From Deltaproteobacteria bacterium (GTDB lineage: Bacteria; Desulfobacterota; Dissulfuribacteria; Dissulfuribacterales; QOAL01), in the NCBI GenBank assembly GCA_015493475.1, contig WGDC01000089.1:18784-82783 (forward strand): a stretch of DNA of 64,000 bases, in the 5' to 3' direction. Numbering within the stretch: the stretch's first letter is position 1; each line of letters opens with the position of its first letter. Of the stretch, positions 9,631-18,888 are shown one piece after another. The notes beneath the pieces are model-generated. The model was not told the origin of the DNA and searched no databases. It saw only the letters and a list, made by a program, of their open reading frames with translations. The position numbers and the translations under genes were made by a program.

Positions 9631-9933
9631 ATGTCTCGAGAAGCCCCACCATACATAAGGAAGACAAGGGACGGGATTCTGTTGTTCATCCATGTCCAGC
9701 CAAGGGCATCGAGGAACAAAATAGCCGGCATTCACGGTAAACGGCTCAAAATCACGGTCCAAGCTCCTCCAACTGACGGCAGGGCCAACAAGGGCGTGCA
9801 GATGCTTCTCTCCAAAAGGCTCCGCGTTCCAAAGTCAAGGGTAATTCTCAAATCCGGGGCTGCCTCAAGGGAAAAAACCTTCTTGGTCATTGGCCTCTGC
9901 CTGAGCGAGCTGCTCAGCCGTATAGAAGACTGA
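9631..9933 (+). CDS. DUF167 (YggU family) small protein
   Basis: A 100-aa protein with the DUF167 signature: HVQPRASRNKIAG near 28-40, followed by APPTDGRANKGVQMLLSKRL and the VILKSGAASREKTFLV segment. The family is widespread with no established biochemical role. The gene follows tyrA by 33 nt on the same strand and is probably the last member of the aro transcript. After it comes a 174-bp gap before pilC. Confidence 0.88.
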   Translation: MSREAPPYIRKTRDGILLFIHVQPRASRNKIAGIHGKRLKITVQAPPTDGRANKGVQMLLSKRLRVPKSRVILKSGAASREKTFLVIGLCLSELLSRIED

Positions 9934-10058
9934 CCCCCTCGCATACTGTCATTTTTCCCACCTTTTTCATGATGTCCCCTGTGGAGCTTTCTTAAGGTGC
10001 CGGCGTATTATGCCGATAACGTAAGAATAAAAGCCGCACCATGGATAGTAATGGCATA

Positions 10059-10082
10059 CTTTTTGTTTGTATTAACAAAAAG
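10059..10082 (+). promoter_or_regulatory. Perfect hairpin in the pilC leader
   Basis: CTTTTTGTT (10059-10067) and AACAAAAAG (10074-10082) form a perfect 9-bp stem around the loop TGTATT, 25 nt upstream of the pilC start. It is AT-rich and is not followed by a T-tract in the plus direction, so a terminator is unlikely. It could shape translation or stability of the pilC mRNA; function unknown. Confidence 0.35.
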
Positions 10083-10107
10083 ATAATAAATCGCGAGGAG
10101 TCAGGAT

Positions 10108-11319
10108 ATGCCAGTATACGTTTGGGCAGGAGTCGATTTTTCAGGCAAGGAAACCAAGGGCGAAATAGAGGCACGGGACGAACAGACTGCTAGGCTTCTA
10201 CTTTCCCGTAAGAAGATTCGACTTAAAAAACTTAAGACAAAGCCTAAAGATATTTTTGAAAATATCAGCTTTCTGCAACCAAAAGTAAGGACAAAAGATA
10301 TAGTTATATTCACGCGGCAGCTTTCCACCATGATTGATGCCGGTCTCCCCCTTGTGAGAGGGCTTGACATCCTGGCAAGCCAGCAGGAAAACCGTACTTT
10401 AAAAAAGATGCTCACGCAAATAAAGACGGATGTGGAAAGCGGTTCCACATTTGCCGAGGCGCTGAAAAAATACCCGAAACATTTTGACAGGCTGTACCGC
10501 AACATGGTGGCGGCTGGTGAGGTAGGCGGAATTCTTGACAACGTGCTCCAGAGACTCTCGGAATACATGGAGAAGGCCCAGGCCCTGAAGGCCAAGGTAA
10601 AAAGTGCAATGACTTATCCCATTATCGTTCTTGTAATTTCTGCTGTTGTCTTGAGCATAATACTTCTTTTTGTTATTCCTACATTTGCCAAAATGTTTGC
10701 CGATTTTGGTTCCGCATTGCCACTTCCTACACAAATAGTCATTAATATAAGTAACTTTGTTAAATCTTATTTCTTGGTCATGGTGGCGTCTCTTGTGGTT
10801 TTCATATTCTTGTTCAAGAAATATTATGCTACGAATAAAGGAAAATATGTTATTGATAAACTCCTTTTAAAAACACCTGTATTCGGACCGCTAATCAAAA
10901 AAGTCGCGGTCGCCAAATTCTCCCGCACCCTTGGGACTCTCATCAATAGTGGTGTTCCCATTATGGAAGCATTGAACGTGGCTGCTGGAACGGCTGGAAA
11001 CAAGATCATCGAAAATACAATAAAAAATGTTAAGGCGAGCATCAGCGAGGGACGATCTATCGCCCAACCCCTCAGTGAAAGCAAGATTTTCCCTGGCATG
11101 GTCGTCCAAATGATCTCTGTTGGTGAAACTACCGGCGCACTCGATGCCATGCTTAACAAGATAGCAGACTTCTACGACGATGAAGTGGACGCGGCAGTGG
11201 ATGCCCTTACCAGCATGATTGAACCCTTTATGATTGTCTTCCTTGGTGGTACAATCGGCTCCATCATAGTCGCCATGTATCTTCCGATATTCAAATTGGG
11301 ATCAGTCGTAGGAGGTTAA
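10108..11319 (+). CDS. pilC: PilC/GspF-type inner-membrane platform protein of type IV pilus
   Basis: A 403-aa polytopic protein with two tandem T2SSF domains. The first is around FTRQLSTMIDAGLPLVRGLD and VAAGEVGGILDNVLQRL, the second around KFSRTLGTLINSGVPIMEAL and ISVGETTGALDAMLNKIADFYDDEV. Three hydrophobic segments are visible (about 170-190, 215-235 and 375-395). The N-terminus PVYVWAGVDFSGKETKGEIEA is typical of PilC. It is preceded by GAGGAG. No pilB, pilT, pilD or pilin gene is adjacent, so the locus is split. The sequence is more AT-rich than its neighbours. Confidence 0.93.
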   Translation: MPVYVWAGVDFSGKETKGEIEARDEQTARLLLSRKKIRLKKLKTKPKDIFENISFLQPKVRTKDIVIFTRQLSTMIDAGLPLVRGLDILASQQENRTLKKMLTQIKTDVESGSTFAEALKKYPKHFDRLYRNMVAAGEVGGILDNVLQRLSEYMEKAQALKAKVKSAMTYPIIVLVISAVVLSIILLFVIPTFAKMFADFGSALPLPTQIVINISNFVKSYFLVMVASLVVFIFLFKKYYATNKGKYVIDKLLLKTPVFGPLIKKVAVAKFSRTLGTLINSGVPIMEALNVAAGTAGNKIIENTIKNVKASISEGRSIAQPLSESKIFPGMVVQMISVGETTGALDAMLNKIADFYDDEVDAAVDALTSMIEPFMIVFLGGTIGSIIVAMYLPIFKLGSVVGG

Positions 11320-11330
11320 AAAAACCAACA

Positions 11331-13184
11331 TTGCACGCGAGCCTCAGTGGCCATGGAGAAGGCAAAACAGCCGGGAAGCCGGTTTATTTTGTGGGCGCAG
11401 GGCCCGGAGACCCACAACTTCTGACACTCAGGGCCAAAGCCCTCATAAACAGGGCCGATGTAATAGTATTTACTGGGTCACTGGTCCCGAAATCGCTGCT
11501 TGAAGGCAGCAGCGCCGAGATCTACGATTCTTCCCGGATGCACCTTGAGGAGGTTCTTGAGATACTCGAGAATGGCCACAAGGCGGGCAAACAGGTAGTG
11601 CGGCTCCATACCGGTGACCCGAGTTTATACAGCGCCATTACGGAACAAATAAGATACCTTAGGGAAAAATCCATCCCCTACAAGGTTGTGCCTGGCGTTA
11701 CCGCAGGTTTTGCCGCCTGCGCAAGCCTCGGTATCGAGCTGACCATACCGGAAAAGGTACAGACAGTTATCATGAGCAGGGTCTCAGGACGCACCCGCGT
11801 CCCTACGAGGGAATCACTTAAACGGATTTCGGGCATCAGGGGCTCCCTTATCCTGTATCTGAGTGTTGGACACATTGAAAGGGTGGCCACGGAGCTATCA
11901 GGGGGATACCCCCCCCATACACCGGTGGCTGTGGTGGAAAAGGCCACCTGGCCCGCTGAAAGAATTGTGACGGGAAACCTCTCGGACATCGCTCAAAAGG
12001 TGCAAAAGGCAGGCATAAAAAAGACCGCAGTCATAATAGTTGGAGAGGCCGTCAACTCAGTGAAAGGCATTCACGAAAACCGGTCAAAGCTATATGACAA
12101 GACATTTTCTCATGAATACAGGAAGGCCTCATCCGAAAAGGGAAAACTGATACGGGCCTTTTCACAGGACACCACGGGAAACCGCTCCGAAATCCTTGTG
12201 GTTTATCTTGGGAAAAAGGGGAGAAACATCGCAAAAGTCATCAAGGACGAGATGAAAAATCCCGTAACACTCGTTTCGTTCAAACAGGGGAGGGAAAAGG
12301 ATATTATTGCGCGCAAGTGGGCCAAGGCCTCGGCGGTGTTTTTTATCTGTGCATGTCAGATAGCCGTAAGAACTATAGCGCCCCTATTACGGGACAAGTA
12401 TACAGATCCGGCGGTATTGAGCATAGATGAATCAGGCAGAAACGTGATATGCATTCTGTCGGGGCACATTGGAGGGGGAAATACCCTTGCCATGGAAACG
12501 GCTTCCATCCTCGGGGCGCGACCCATCATCACCACGCAGTCCGATCTCATGGAAATTACGGCCATAGACCTATGGGCGCGTTCCAACAACCTCGTACCCA
12601 CGGATAAAGACCGGCTCAAGCACATGCAGGCAATATTCCGGGACGGCAAGAGTCTTAAGGTTTTTCTTCAGAAAGGCGTGAAGGCGGCGGGGCTTCCACG
12701 CGGCCTTGAGATAGAAAGAACGGAACAGCATGCAGATATTATTATAGGCCCCTTCAATAACAACGTAAACGGCAGGGCGCTCCATCTTGTGACCCGCAAC
12801 CTATACATGGGCACAGGATGCCACAAGGGACTGGATCCGCACCTGCTTTTGAAAAAAGCCAGGGAATTTCTTGCAGCCCATTCGATCCATCCGTGGGCTA
12901 TAAAAAACATAGGCACCATAGATAAGAAGGCCGGGGAACCGGCCATCATTGAACTTGCCAGGCACCTTGCGGCGGACCTGCGCACATTCCCAGCGCGGGA
13001 GCTAAATAGGGTCAGCGGCGTAGATAACTCGAAAACCGTAATGAAGGCAGTAGGAGCCGGGGCAGTAGCCGAGCCTTCTGCACTTCTTTGCTCGCCACGC
13101 TCGTCACTGCTTGTGAAAAAGAAAAAGTATTATTGCTGTACCTTTGCTCTCGCAATGGAAAGGGTTGAATTAGGAAAGGAGTGA
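11331..13184 (+). CDS. Fused cobalt-precorrin-4 methyltransferase / cobalt-precorrin-5A hydrolase (CbiF-CbiG)
   Basis: A bifunctional protein of the anaerobic cobalamin pathway. Residues about 17-265 are a CbiF/CobM tetrapyrrole methylase: VYFVGAGPGDPQLLTLRA, FTGSLVPKSLLE, LHTGDPSLYSAITEQ, PGVTAGFAACASLGIELTIP. Residues about 290-617 are CbiG: ILSGHIGGGNTLA in the N/mid part and MGTGCHKGLDPHLL plus VGAGAVAEPSALL at the C-terminus. Chemically the two halves act in succession (C-11 methylation, then delta-lactone opening). The start appears to be TTG at 11331, with GGAGG at the pilC stop as ribosome-binding site. No other cob/cbi gene lies in the window. Confidence 0.88.
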   Translation: MHASLSGHGEGKTAGKPVYFVGAGPGDPQLLTLRAKALINRADVIVFTGSLVPKSLLEGSSAEIYDSSRMHLEEVLEILENGHKAGKQVVRLHTGDPSLYSAITEQIRYLREKSIPYKVVPGVTAGFAACASLGIELTIPEKVQTVIMSRVSGRTRVPTRESLKRISGIRGSLILYLSVGHIERVATELSGGYPPHTPVAVVEKATWPAERIVTGNLSDIAQKVQKAGIKKTAVIIVGEAVNSVKGIHENRSKLYDKTFSHEYRKASSEKGKLIRAFSQDTTGNRSEILVVYLGKKGRNIAKVIKDEMKNPVTLVSFKQGREKDIIARKWAKASAVFFICACQIAVRTIAPLLRDKYTDPAVLSIDESGRNVICILSGHIGGGNTLAMETASILGARPIITTQSDLMEITAIDLWARSNNLVPTDKDRLKHMQAIFRDGKSLKVFLQKGVKAAGLPRGLEIERTEQHADIIIGPFNNNVNGRALHLVTRNLYMGTGCHKGLDPHLLLKKAREFLAAHSIHPWAIKNIGTIDKKAGEPAIIELARHLAADLRTFPARELNRVSGVDNSKTVMKAVGAGAVAEPSALLCSPRSSLLVKKKKYYCCTFALAMERVELGKE

Positions 13185-13238
13185 TAAGGGCCGCTCTCCG
13201 CATGCCCTGAGAATGGTCAACGTCAGAAAGGAACCTTT

Positions 13239-13952
13239 TCAGAGGTCTGTCTTGGCCTGCTTCCAGAACTTCAAAACCCGCTTAACATACTGGATGGTTT
13301 CCGGATAGGGCGGCACACCGCCATATCTTTCAACTGCTCCGGGTCCAGAATTGTAAGCGGCCAGGGCAGCTATTATGTCGCCATCGAAGCTATCCAAAAG
13401 CCAACTCAGGTACTTACTCCCGCCCCAGATGTTCTCTGCTGGATCAAAGGGATTATAGACCATGAGCTCCCTTGCTGTTTTCGGCATAAGCTGCATAAGG
13501 CCGAGAGCACCCTTGGATGATACCGCCTGCGGGTCTCCACCCGACTCTGCCCGTATAACCGCCTTTATGAGGGCAGGATCAAGGCCAAAAAAAACGGCCG
13601 CCCTATCAATTTCCCTGTGAAAAGCATTTATTCTTGCCCTGACTACCTTGGCTGAAACTACGGATAACCTCCGATAACCCCGGTAACATCCCTTTCCCTT
13701 GATTATCGCTGATTGCTCGTCCATCTCGATCCTTGAAAAACGCGAATCAGTGGGGGCATTTGTGAAATGGTAGACCCCGTTTTTGTCCACGTAGGAATAG
13801 ATGGCGCCCGCGAAAACCCGAAAACAAAAAAGAAAGGAGAACAAAAAATACACAACAAGAACCAGTGCAACGTCAAGATGCCTAGGCCGTAGGCAGGGCA
13901 TAGGATCCTGACCTGAGCAAGTATCGTGTCTGTAATCTCTTTCACCTGACAT
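13239..13952 (-). CDS. Lytic transglycosylase with N-terminal DUF4124 domain
   Basis: A secreted or membrane-anchored peptidoglycan lyase of about 237 aa. A hydrophobic segment near residues 27-50 is followed by a DUF4124 segment (IYSYVDKNGVYHFTN) and then an SLT domain. The SLT domain has the catalytic-Glu motif IRAESGGDPQAVSSKGALGLMQLMP and the AALAAYNSGPGAVERYGGVPPYPET repeat region. ATG at 13952 is preferred over TTG one codon upstream. It sits immediately downstream of the transaldolase gene, with coding regions essentially abutting. It may act in envelope remodelling or in assembly of a trans-envelope machine such as the pilus. Confidence 0.88.
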   Translation of the reverse strand: MSGERDYRHDTCSGQDPMPCLRPRHLDVALVLVVYFLFSFLFCFRVFAGAIYSYVDKNGVYHFTNAPTDSRFSRIEMDEQSAIIKGKGCYRGYRRLSVVSAKVVRARINAFHREIDRAAVFFGLDPALIKAVIRAESGGDPQAVSSKGALGLMQLMPKTARELMVYNPFDPAENIWGGSKYLSWLLDSFDGDIIAALAAYNSGPGAVERYGGVPPYPETIQYVKRVLKFWKQAKTDL

Positions 13953-13955
13953 CAA

Positions 13956-14603
13956 TTACGTTTTCGGAACCTTTTCCCAATCACTTAAAAAGTTCTTTAG
14001 CCCGATATCTGTAAGGGGATGTTTTGCAAGCTGCGCGATAACCTTGTAAGGGATCGTTGCAATATCTGCGCCGAGTTTGGCCGACACCAGCACATGCATG
14101 GGATGACGCACACTTGCAACGATTATTTCCGTTGAAAAGTTGTAATTGTCATAAATTTGGACTATGTCGGCTATCAGCTCCATACCATCTGTTGAAATAT
14201 CATCAAGCCTACCCACGAAAGGACTGACGAAGGTGGCCCCTGCCTTTGCCGCCAAAAGGGCCTGAAGGGGCGAAAACACAAGGGTTACGTTGGTCTTGAT
14301 ACCCATATTGGAAAGATTTTTGGTGGCTTTCAACCCCTCAGTAGTCATTGGTATCTTGATAACAATATTATGAGCTATCCCGGCAAGCCTCTTTGCCTCT
14401 TCTATCATCCCTCCGGCCTCGGTACTTACTACCTCTGCGCTGACAGGTCCATCCACTATGGAGCATATCTCCCTGATCCTCTCCTCAAAGCCACACCTCT
14501 CCTTTGCAATGAGAGAGGGATTCGTGGTTACGCCATCAACCATGCCCATTTCAGAACCTTTCTTGATCTCTTCTATGTTCGCAGTATCGATAAAAAACTT
14601 CAT
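13956..14603 (-). CDS. Transaldolase, small FSA/TalC-like type
   Basis: A 215-aa protein matching the short transaldolase/fructose-6-phosphate aldolase family. It has the N-terminal [35 protein letters not shown] pattern, the Schiff-base Lys in NIVIKIPMT and [19 protein letters not shown]. It transfers dihydroxyacetone units in the non-oxidative pentose phosphate pathway; whether it is transaldolase or F6P aldolase cannot be told from sequence alone. A clear GGAGG lies upstream of the ATG at 14603. Co-directional with the transglycosylase gene. Confidence 0.92.
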   Translation of the reverse strand: MKFFIDTANIEEIKKGSEMGMVDGVTTNPSLIAKERCGFEERIREICSIVDGPVSAEVVSTEAGGMIEEAKRLAGIAHNIVIKIPMTTEGLKATKNLSNMGIKTNVTLVFSPLQALLAAKAGATFVSPFVGRLDDISTDGMELIADIVQIYDNYNFSTEIIVASVRHPMHVLVSAKLGADIATIPYKVIAQLAKHPLTDIGLKNFLSDWEKVPKT

Positions 14604-14773
14604 TTTTCAGCCTCCTTTTGGGAAAAAATTTCTAACAGCCTCGGTGCATGAAGTCGATAATAAAAGTAGAACCTTGTAATAACAACCAGTTTTTGGACGA
14701 AACGGTCCTGGTGTTTCCGTGATCATTTTCTTGTAGCTCGATAATAGAAGGGCATGGAGGATTGGTTTTCCCT

Positions 14774-16159
14774 ATGAACCAACAAAAATACTATTCTGGG
14801 ATAAAGCTGTCAGACACTGACTGTATCTTCAAGATATCCAAGGACAACCTGTGTGCCTGGGTCGAGGGAGTAGACAGTGATAACATAGTCAAGGTCTCGG
14901 GCCTGGTAAAAAATATTATCAAGGAAAGCGGCATTCGTTACGGCATCCTGAATCCATATGAGCTTAACGGCACCACCCTGCTCATCGCACGGGGTGTCGA
15001 GCCAGAGGCAGGTACTGATGGAAGAATCGAGATAATAGCCAGTTCCTATCTCGAGAAACAGGCCGACAAGGAGACCATGGACCCGAGGAACCTTGGACTC
15101 ATACACAACGTCACAAGGGGAGAAATAATTGCCCGCAGGATACCGCCAACTCCCGGCAAACCTGGCCAAGACATATTCGGGGCCACCATTGAGCCTAAGC
15201 CGGGAGAATGGGTTTCGTTCAATCCCGGCAGCCTCGTGGAAATAGTTAACGAGGAAACCCTTACTGCTGCCGCATCCGGCGCGTTGAAGATAGAAGACGA
15301 TGGAACAATATCTGTCACAAAAGAATGGACCATTGACGGTGACGTAGACCTTTCAACAGGCCACGTAGAGTTCTACGGGGAAAAACTGGTAGTCAAGGGC
15401 TCGGTCCTCGGTGGATTTACTGTTGAAACCATGGGAAATCTGTTTATCGGCGGCAACGTGGAAGACGAGGCCATTATTCTTGCTGGCGGGGACATCTTCG
15501 TAAATGGGATCATAAGGTCCCAGAATACCATGGTAAAGACGGGAGGCGGCCTGCAGTGTGGGGCGCTCGAATACTGCAGGGTCTTCGTGGGCCGGGACAT
15601 GACCGTAAGGGATTACGTGCTCAATGGTGACTGTCAGGTTCATGGTTCTGCTTTTGTCAAGGATGGAAAGGGATTGGTGGCGGGAGGAAAGGTCATGGTA
15701 GGCGGTTCCCTTGAGGTAAAAAACGCCGGGACCAGCGCAAACGTACCCACCTTTCTTTCGGCTGGATACGATCCGCTTCTAGTGATTCACCATGAGGGCC
15801 TGATAAAAGAACAGGAAGGACTGGCCAAGAAGCTTGAAAAGATACGGGAAGGACTTTTAAAACTAAAGAAGATCGAGGATTCGGGGAAAAAACTTGATCC
15901 CAAGCTTGAGACCGTCAGAGATAATCTCCAGGCAGCCGCCTTTGATATCGTCAGGCAGATGGATTTCAACAAGGAAAAGATACATAAGCTGGAAAAGGAT
16001 TTCGGATTGATGGAAAAAGCCACTGTCTCTTTGCTCGCTTCCGGTTTCCCGAATGTCGAAATCAGGATATGCAATGCATCTCTCAAGCTGAGAGAGCCGG
16101 TGGAAAAGATCATGTTCTTTTTCAAGAAGGGTGAAATAAGGGCAAAGACACTACCATGA
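14774..16159 (+). CDS. FapA/DUF342 family protein
   Basis: A 461-aa protein of the DUF342 (flagellar assembly protein A-like) family. The N-terminal half has the TRGEIIARRIPPTPGKPGQDIFG motif (about residues 113-135). The middle is a right-handed beta-helix-like series (VDLSTGHVEFYGEKLVVKGSV, GNLFIGGNVEDEAIILAGGDI, KVMVGGSLEVKN). The C-terminus is a Lys/Glu-rich coiled coil (about 360-430). ATG 14774 is chosen, 13 nt after GGAGG; a TTG at 14762 is too close to that site. Family members may act as cytoplasmic scaffold or polarity factors; exact function unknown. A flagellar link would fit the FlgO-like cluster downstream. Confidence 0.8.
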   Translation: MNQQKYYSGIKLSDTDCIFKISKDNLCAWVEGVDSDNIVKVSGLVKNIIKESGIRYGILNPYELNGTTLLIARGVEPEAGTDGRIEIIASSYLEKQADKETMDPRNLGLIHNVTRGEIIARRIPPTPGKPGQDIFGATIEPKPGEWVSFNPGSLVEIVNEETLTAAASGALKIEDDGTISVTKEWTIDGDVDLSTGHVEFYGEKLVVKGSVLGGFTVETMGNLFIGGNVEDEAIILAGGDIFVNGIIRSQNTMVKTGGGLQCGALEYCRVFVGRDMTVRDYVLNGDCQVHGSAFVKDGKGLVAGGKVMVGGSLEVKNAGTSANVPTFLSAGYDPLLVIHHEGLIKEQEGLAKKLEKIREGLLKLKKIEDSGKKLDPKLETVRDNLQAAAFDIVRQMDFNKEKIHKLEKDFGLMEKATVSLLASGFPNVEIRICNASLKLREPVEKIMFFFKKGEIRAKTLP

Positions 16160-16337
16160 CGAATGGGCGTGGACAGGAATTTCTTTCACCCTGGAAAGCA
16201 ATTATTTCACCCTGCCGGGGAACTTACTTGAATCTTCAGACGCCAAACGGGATGAAAAGGGCATAGAAAACAGGCGAAAAACATTCCTGAGAATTGGCAG
16301 AGCTATTGCTTTGGTGATTAAGAAAAGGAGAAAAAAC

Positions 16338-16727
16338 ATGTTCTTGAAAAAAATGGCAGTAATCATGGGTACTACAATGGTACTAAGCCTCGCTGTGGTA
16401 AACACTTCGAGGGCTGCGTGCCCCGAGGGGGTCCTTCATCGCCTCATACGTACCGTTTTCCAGGTCCCGATGGCCGTACTTAAATCCCTTGAGGGGCCAA
16501 CATGCTGCTCAAGGAGCCGGGACTATTCGGCGACGGTCCGCTATCCAGATACGCGAGGCGTCTACGGGCCTGAATACCGTCTGAACACCCAGAAAAACTA
16601 CGAACCCCTGCCCGAGCCTCCGGAATATGTAACGTATAAAATGATACCAGCCAGGAAAACCCGGCTCAAACCGGATTCAGAGGTCAACCTCCATGTATAC
16701 AGCTCCATTCCATTCTCTGACAGATAA
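16338..16727 (+). CDS. Small exported protein of unknown function
   Basis: About 129 aa from ATG 16338, which follows AAAAGGAG. An N-terminal signal peptide (LKKMAVIMGTTMVLSLAVVN, then TSRAA) should direct export. The mature part has few hydrophobic residues, Cys-Cys in GPTCCSRSR and a Pro/Tyr-rich stretch (YEPLPEPPEYVTYKM). I recognise no domain. It is the first of five consecutive exported-protein genes, and its end overlaps the next gene by 35 nt, so it is probably part of that unit. Confidence 0.65.
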   Translation: MFLKKMAVIMGTTMVLSLAVVNTSRAACPEGVLHRLIRTVFQVPMAVLKSLEGPTCCSRSRDYSATVRYPDTRGVYGPEYRLNTQKNYEPLPEPPEYVTYKMIPARKTRLKPDSEVNLHVYSSIPFSDR

Positions 16728-17379
16728 AACAGGACCTATAGAGGCCTCCATACTGATAGTCATTTTTTTGACATTACTGGCCATGCCTCAGGCCCATGCG
16801 AACGGACAGACGCCATCTCCTCTTGATGAGATGGCGAAGCAGCTCGCTCTCCAGTTGAACGCTAACCTCGTCCCGCGTCCTTCACCGCCGCCGAAAACCC
16901 TCGTCGTTAACATAGTGGACGTGGGTCAACTCCATTGCACCTCAAGGTTCGGCCAAATAATGCCAGAAAGGCTCAGGATATACCTCCAGGAAATGGGCTG
17001 GAGAATAGTGGAGGCTAGACGGGGGCTTGCTGTCAAGCTCCAGGAAAACGTGGGCCAGTTCAACCTGTCAGACAATGTCAAGGACATAGCAAAAAGAGTC
17101 AACTGCCAGGCCGTGCTCGCGGGAACCTATCTCTTTCACATGGGAAAGATAATGATAAACCTGCGGCTTATCCACCTTCAAGACAACGATATAATATCGG
17201 CGGCGGCCGCCGAGGCGGATGCTGGCCCCTGGATATCCACACTTCTCAATCCTGTCGGAATCGGATGCAGAGCTCCCAAGGCATTTTTGAAGATCGCCCC
17301 ATGGCCTCAAAGGCAGGCGAATGACGCCACACTGGACTATTCAACAAAGGAGGAAAGAATTGATGACTATACCAAGTAA
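16693..17379 (+). CDS. FlgO-domain exported protein (paralog 1)
   Basis: A 228-aa protein with a hydrophobic export segment (ILIVIFLTLLAMPQAHA, ending near residue 36). The following domain resembles the FlgO fold: VVNIVDVGQLHCTSRFGQIMPERLRIYLQEMG, then ISRDIKDIA-like NLSDNVKDIAKRV and VLAGTYLFHMGKIMINLRLIHL. FlgO-type proteins are outer-membrane lipoproteins linked to flagella in Vibrio. This copy has no lipobox Cys, so it may be periplasmic. It overlaps the genes on both sides (35 and 17 nt). Confidence 0.72.
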   Translation: MYTAPFHSLTDKTGPIEASILIVIFLTLLAMPQAHANGQTPSPLDEMAKQLALQLNANLVPRPSPPPKTLVVNIVDVGQLHCTSRFGQIMPERLRIYLQEMGWRIVEARRGLAVKLQENVGQFNLSDNVKDIAKRVNCQAVLAGTYLFHMGKIMINLRLIHLQDNDIISAAAAEADAGPWISTLLNPVGIGCRAPKAFLKIAPWPQRQANDATLDYSTKEERIDDYTK

Positions 17380-18211
17380 ATTATTAAGACATATCCTCGC
17401 CCCGGTATGTGTCGCGGGCATGGTAACGTTGCTTTCAGGCTGCTCGAAAACGGCGCCGCCCCCACAGCCGCCAGTAGTAGTAAACGTGAACAGCGGAAGC
17501 GGTGTTGCTGCCGCCGCCGCGAACAAGGCCCCAGTAAGGGGCGTAAATGTCTCTCCAGAGCCGGTAAACGCCGCCCCGCAGACACCTGTGGAAAGAGTAA
17601 ACGCTTCATCCGGGCCGCAATACGTCCAGGAGCAGCCGGCCACCTGTGCCCAAAATCTCGAGCCGGCAAGAATAGATGAGGCTTCCTTCCTGAATACGCA
17701 AATACACGAGATAGCCTTGCAACTGCTCAGAAACTTCAGGGACGAGTCAGGACCGAGCGGACCGGTGGCCGTTGCAACCTTTGTAGATTTGAACAACCTT
17801 TACAGGACCTCTCCCTTTGGCAGGTATATTGCAGAACAACTCATGGGTGAACTTCAAAGGGCTGGCTTTAATGTTGTGGAAATAAGAAAGGCAGATTCCA
17901 TCATGGTCAAACCGAGGTACGGAGAATACGGCCTGTCACGGGATATTCAGGAGCTCGCCAGGCAGTCCTCGGCCAGGTACATCCTTGCTGGCACTTACGT
18001 GACCAGGGGAAGGTACATAATGATTAACGCAAGACTGATATCCAACGAGAACAACCTTGTGGCTTCTTCGGGACTCAAGATTCTACGAAAGGACCCGTTC
18101 CTTGAAAGGCTGCTTTGGCCCTCTTCCTCTCCGGAAACCGTGCCTGCGGTAAGGGTGCCGGTAAAGGAACTCGGTTCCCTATCTGACATGAAGATACTGT
18201 CAGGATCATGA
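17363..18211 (+). CDS. FlgO-domain lipoprotein (paralog 2)
   Basis: About 282 aa from ATG 17363, which has a strong AAGGAGG 10 nt upstream. A lipoprotein signal (VTLLSGC, Cys near residue 27) is followed by a low-complexity Pro/Ala/Val linker (about 30-100). The C-terminal FlgO-like domain has ATFVDLNNLYRTSPFGRYIAEQL, GFNVVEIRKADSI and YILAGTYVTRGRYIMINARLI. This is the clearest FlgO match of the cluster. The linker suggests a tethered outer-membrane protein reaching into the periplasm. Its start overlaps the preceding gene by 17 nt. Confidence 0.82.
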   Translation: MTIPSKLLRHILAPVCVAGMVTLLSGCSKTAPPPQPPVVVNVNSGSGVAAAAANKAPVRGVNVSPEPVNAAPQTPVERVNASSGPQYVQEQPATCAQNLEPARIDEASFLNTQIHEIALQLLRNFRDESGPSGPVAVATFVDLNNLYRTSPFGRYIAEQLMGELQRAGFNVVEIRKADSIMVKPRYGEYGLSRDIQELARQSSARYILAGTYVTRGRYIMINARLISNENNLVASSGLKILRKDPFLERLLWPSSSPETVPAVRVPVKELGSLSDMKILSGS

Positions 18212-18237
18212 CATAATTTTTCATGAGACACTGAAGA

Positions 18238-18888
18238 ATGCCCAATTTTTTGACAAAAGCCATTTTCTTCTTCCTCCTCCTTTCTCTAACAGGAGCCGGC
18301 TGCACCCGTAGACAGCCATGCACGGAAAGCAGCCGGCCTCCTGTAATTCCCAGCCCTGTTGATCAGGATAGAGATGTGGCCCTTGTATCGTCAAACATAT
18401 TCCAGATTGCCAGGGGCATGGCGATCCAGCTGAAACGCAACCTGAGAAATGGCCAACTCGGCGATTGGCCCTGCATGGTCACGACCTTCGTGGACATTGA
18501 CAATCTAAACCATTCCACCCGCTTTGGCAGGGTATTGGCCGAATCTGTGGGTGCAGAGCTTTTCAAGGAAGGTGCCGATGTCAAGGATGTGAGGCCCGCC
18601 AGGGCCCTCTACTTCCAGCCCGGCACAGGTGAACTGATCCTAAGCAGGGACGCAAGGAAACTCGCTTCAAGCCTAAGGGCCAAGGCCGTAATAACCGGAA
18701 CATATTCAGACGGTGCCCGCTCAGTGGTAGTAAACGTCAGGATGATAGACCTTTACAATGGAAAAATCCTGTCCGTGGCAGGCGAAGAGATCGCCAAAAC
18801 AATATCCGTAAAAACGCTTTTGGGAACGGAAAATTCCCCAGAGGAAAAGGAAGCGGAACCCACGATATATGACACTCAACCTCTTTAG
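18238..18888 (+). CDS. FlgO-domain lipoprotein (paralog 3)
   Basis: A 216-aa protein with a lipoprotein signal (LLLSLTGAGC, Cys at about residue 22) and a FlgO-like domain: TTFVDIDNLNHSTRFGRVLAESV, LSRDARKLASSLRAKAVITGTY and VVVNVRMIDLYNGKIL. It is a shorter sibling of the gene upstream, without the long linker. The end overlaps the next lipoprotein gene by 20 nt. Tandem duplication followed by divergence is the simplest origin. Confidence 0.8.
   Translation: MPNFLTKAIFFFLLLSLTGAGCTRRQPCTESSRPPVIPSPVDQDRDVALVSSNIFQIARGMAIQLKRNLRNGQLGDWPCMVTTFVDIDNLNHSTRFGRVLAESVGAELFKEGADVKDVRPARALYFQPGTGELILSRDARKLASSLRAKAVITGTYSDGARSVVVNVRMIDLYNGKILSVAGEEIAKTISVKTLLGTENSPEEKEAEPTIYDTQPL

Noticed and set aside
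10051..10068. TGGCATA...TGTTT resembling a sigma-54 promoter before pilC
   Set aside because: The -12 GC dinucleotide is missing, so the required GG/GC spacing is not met.
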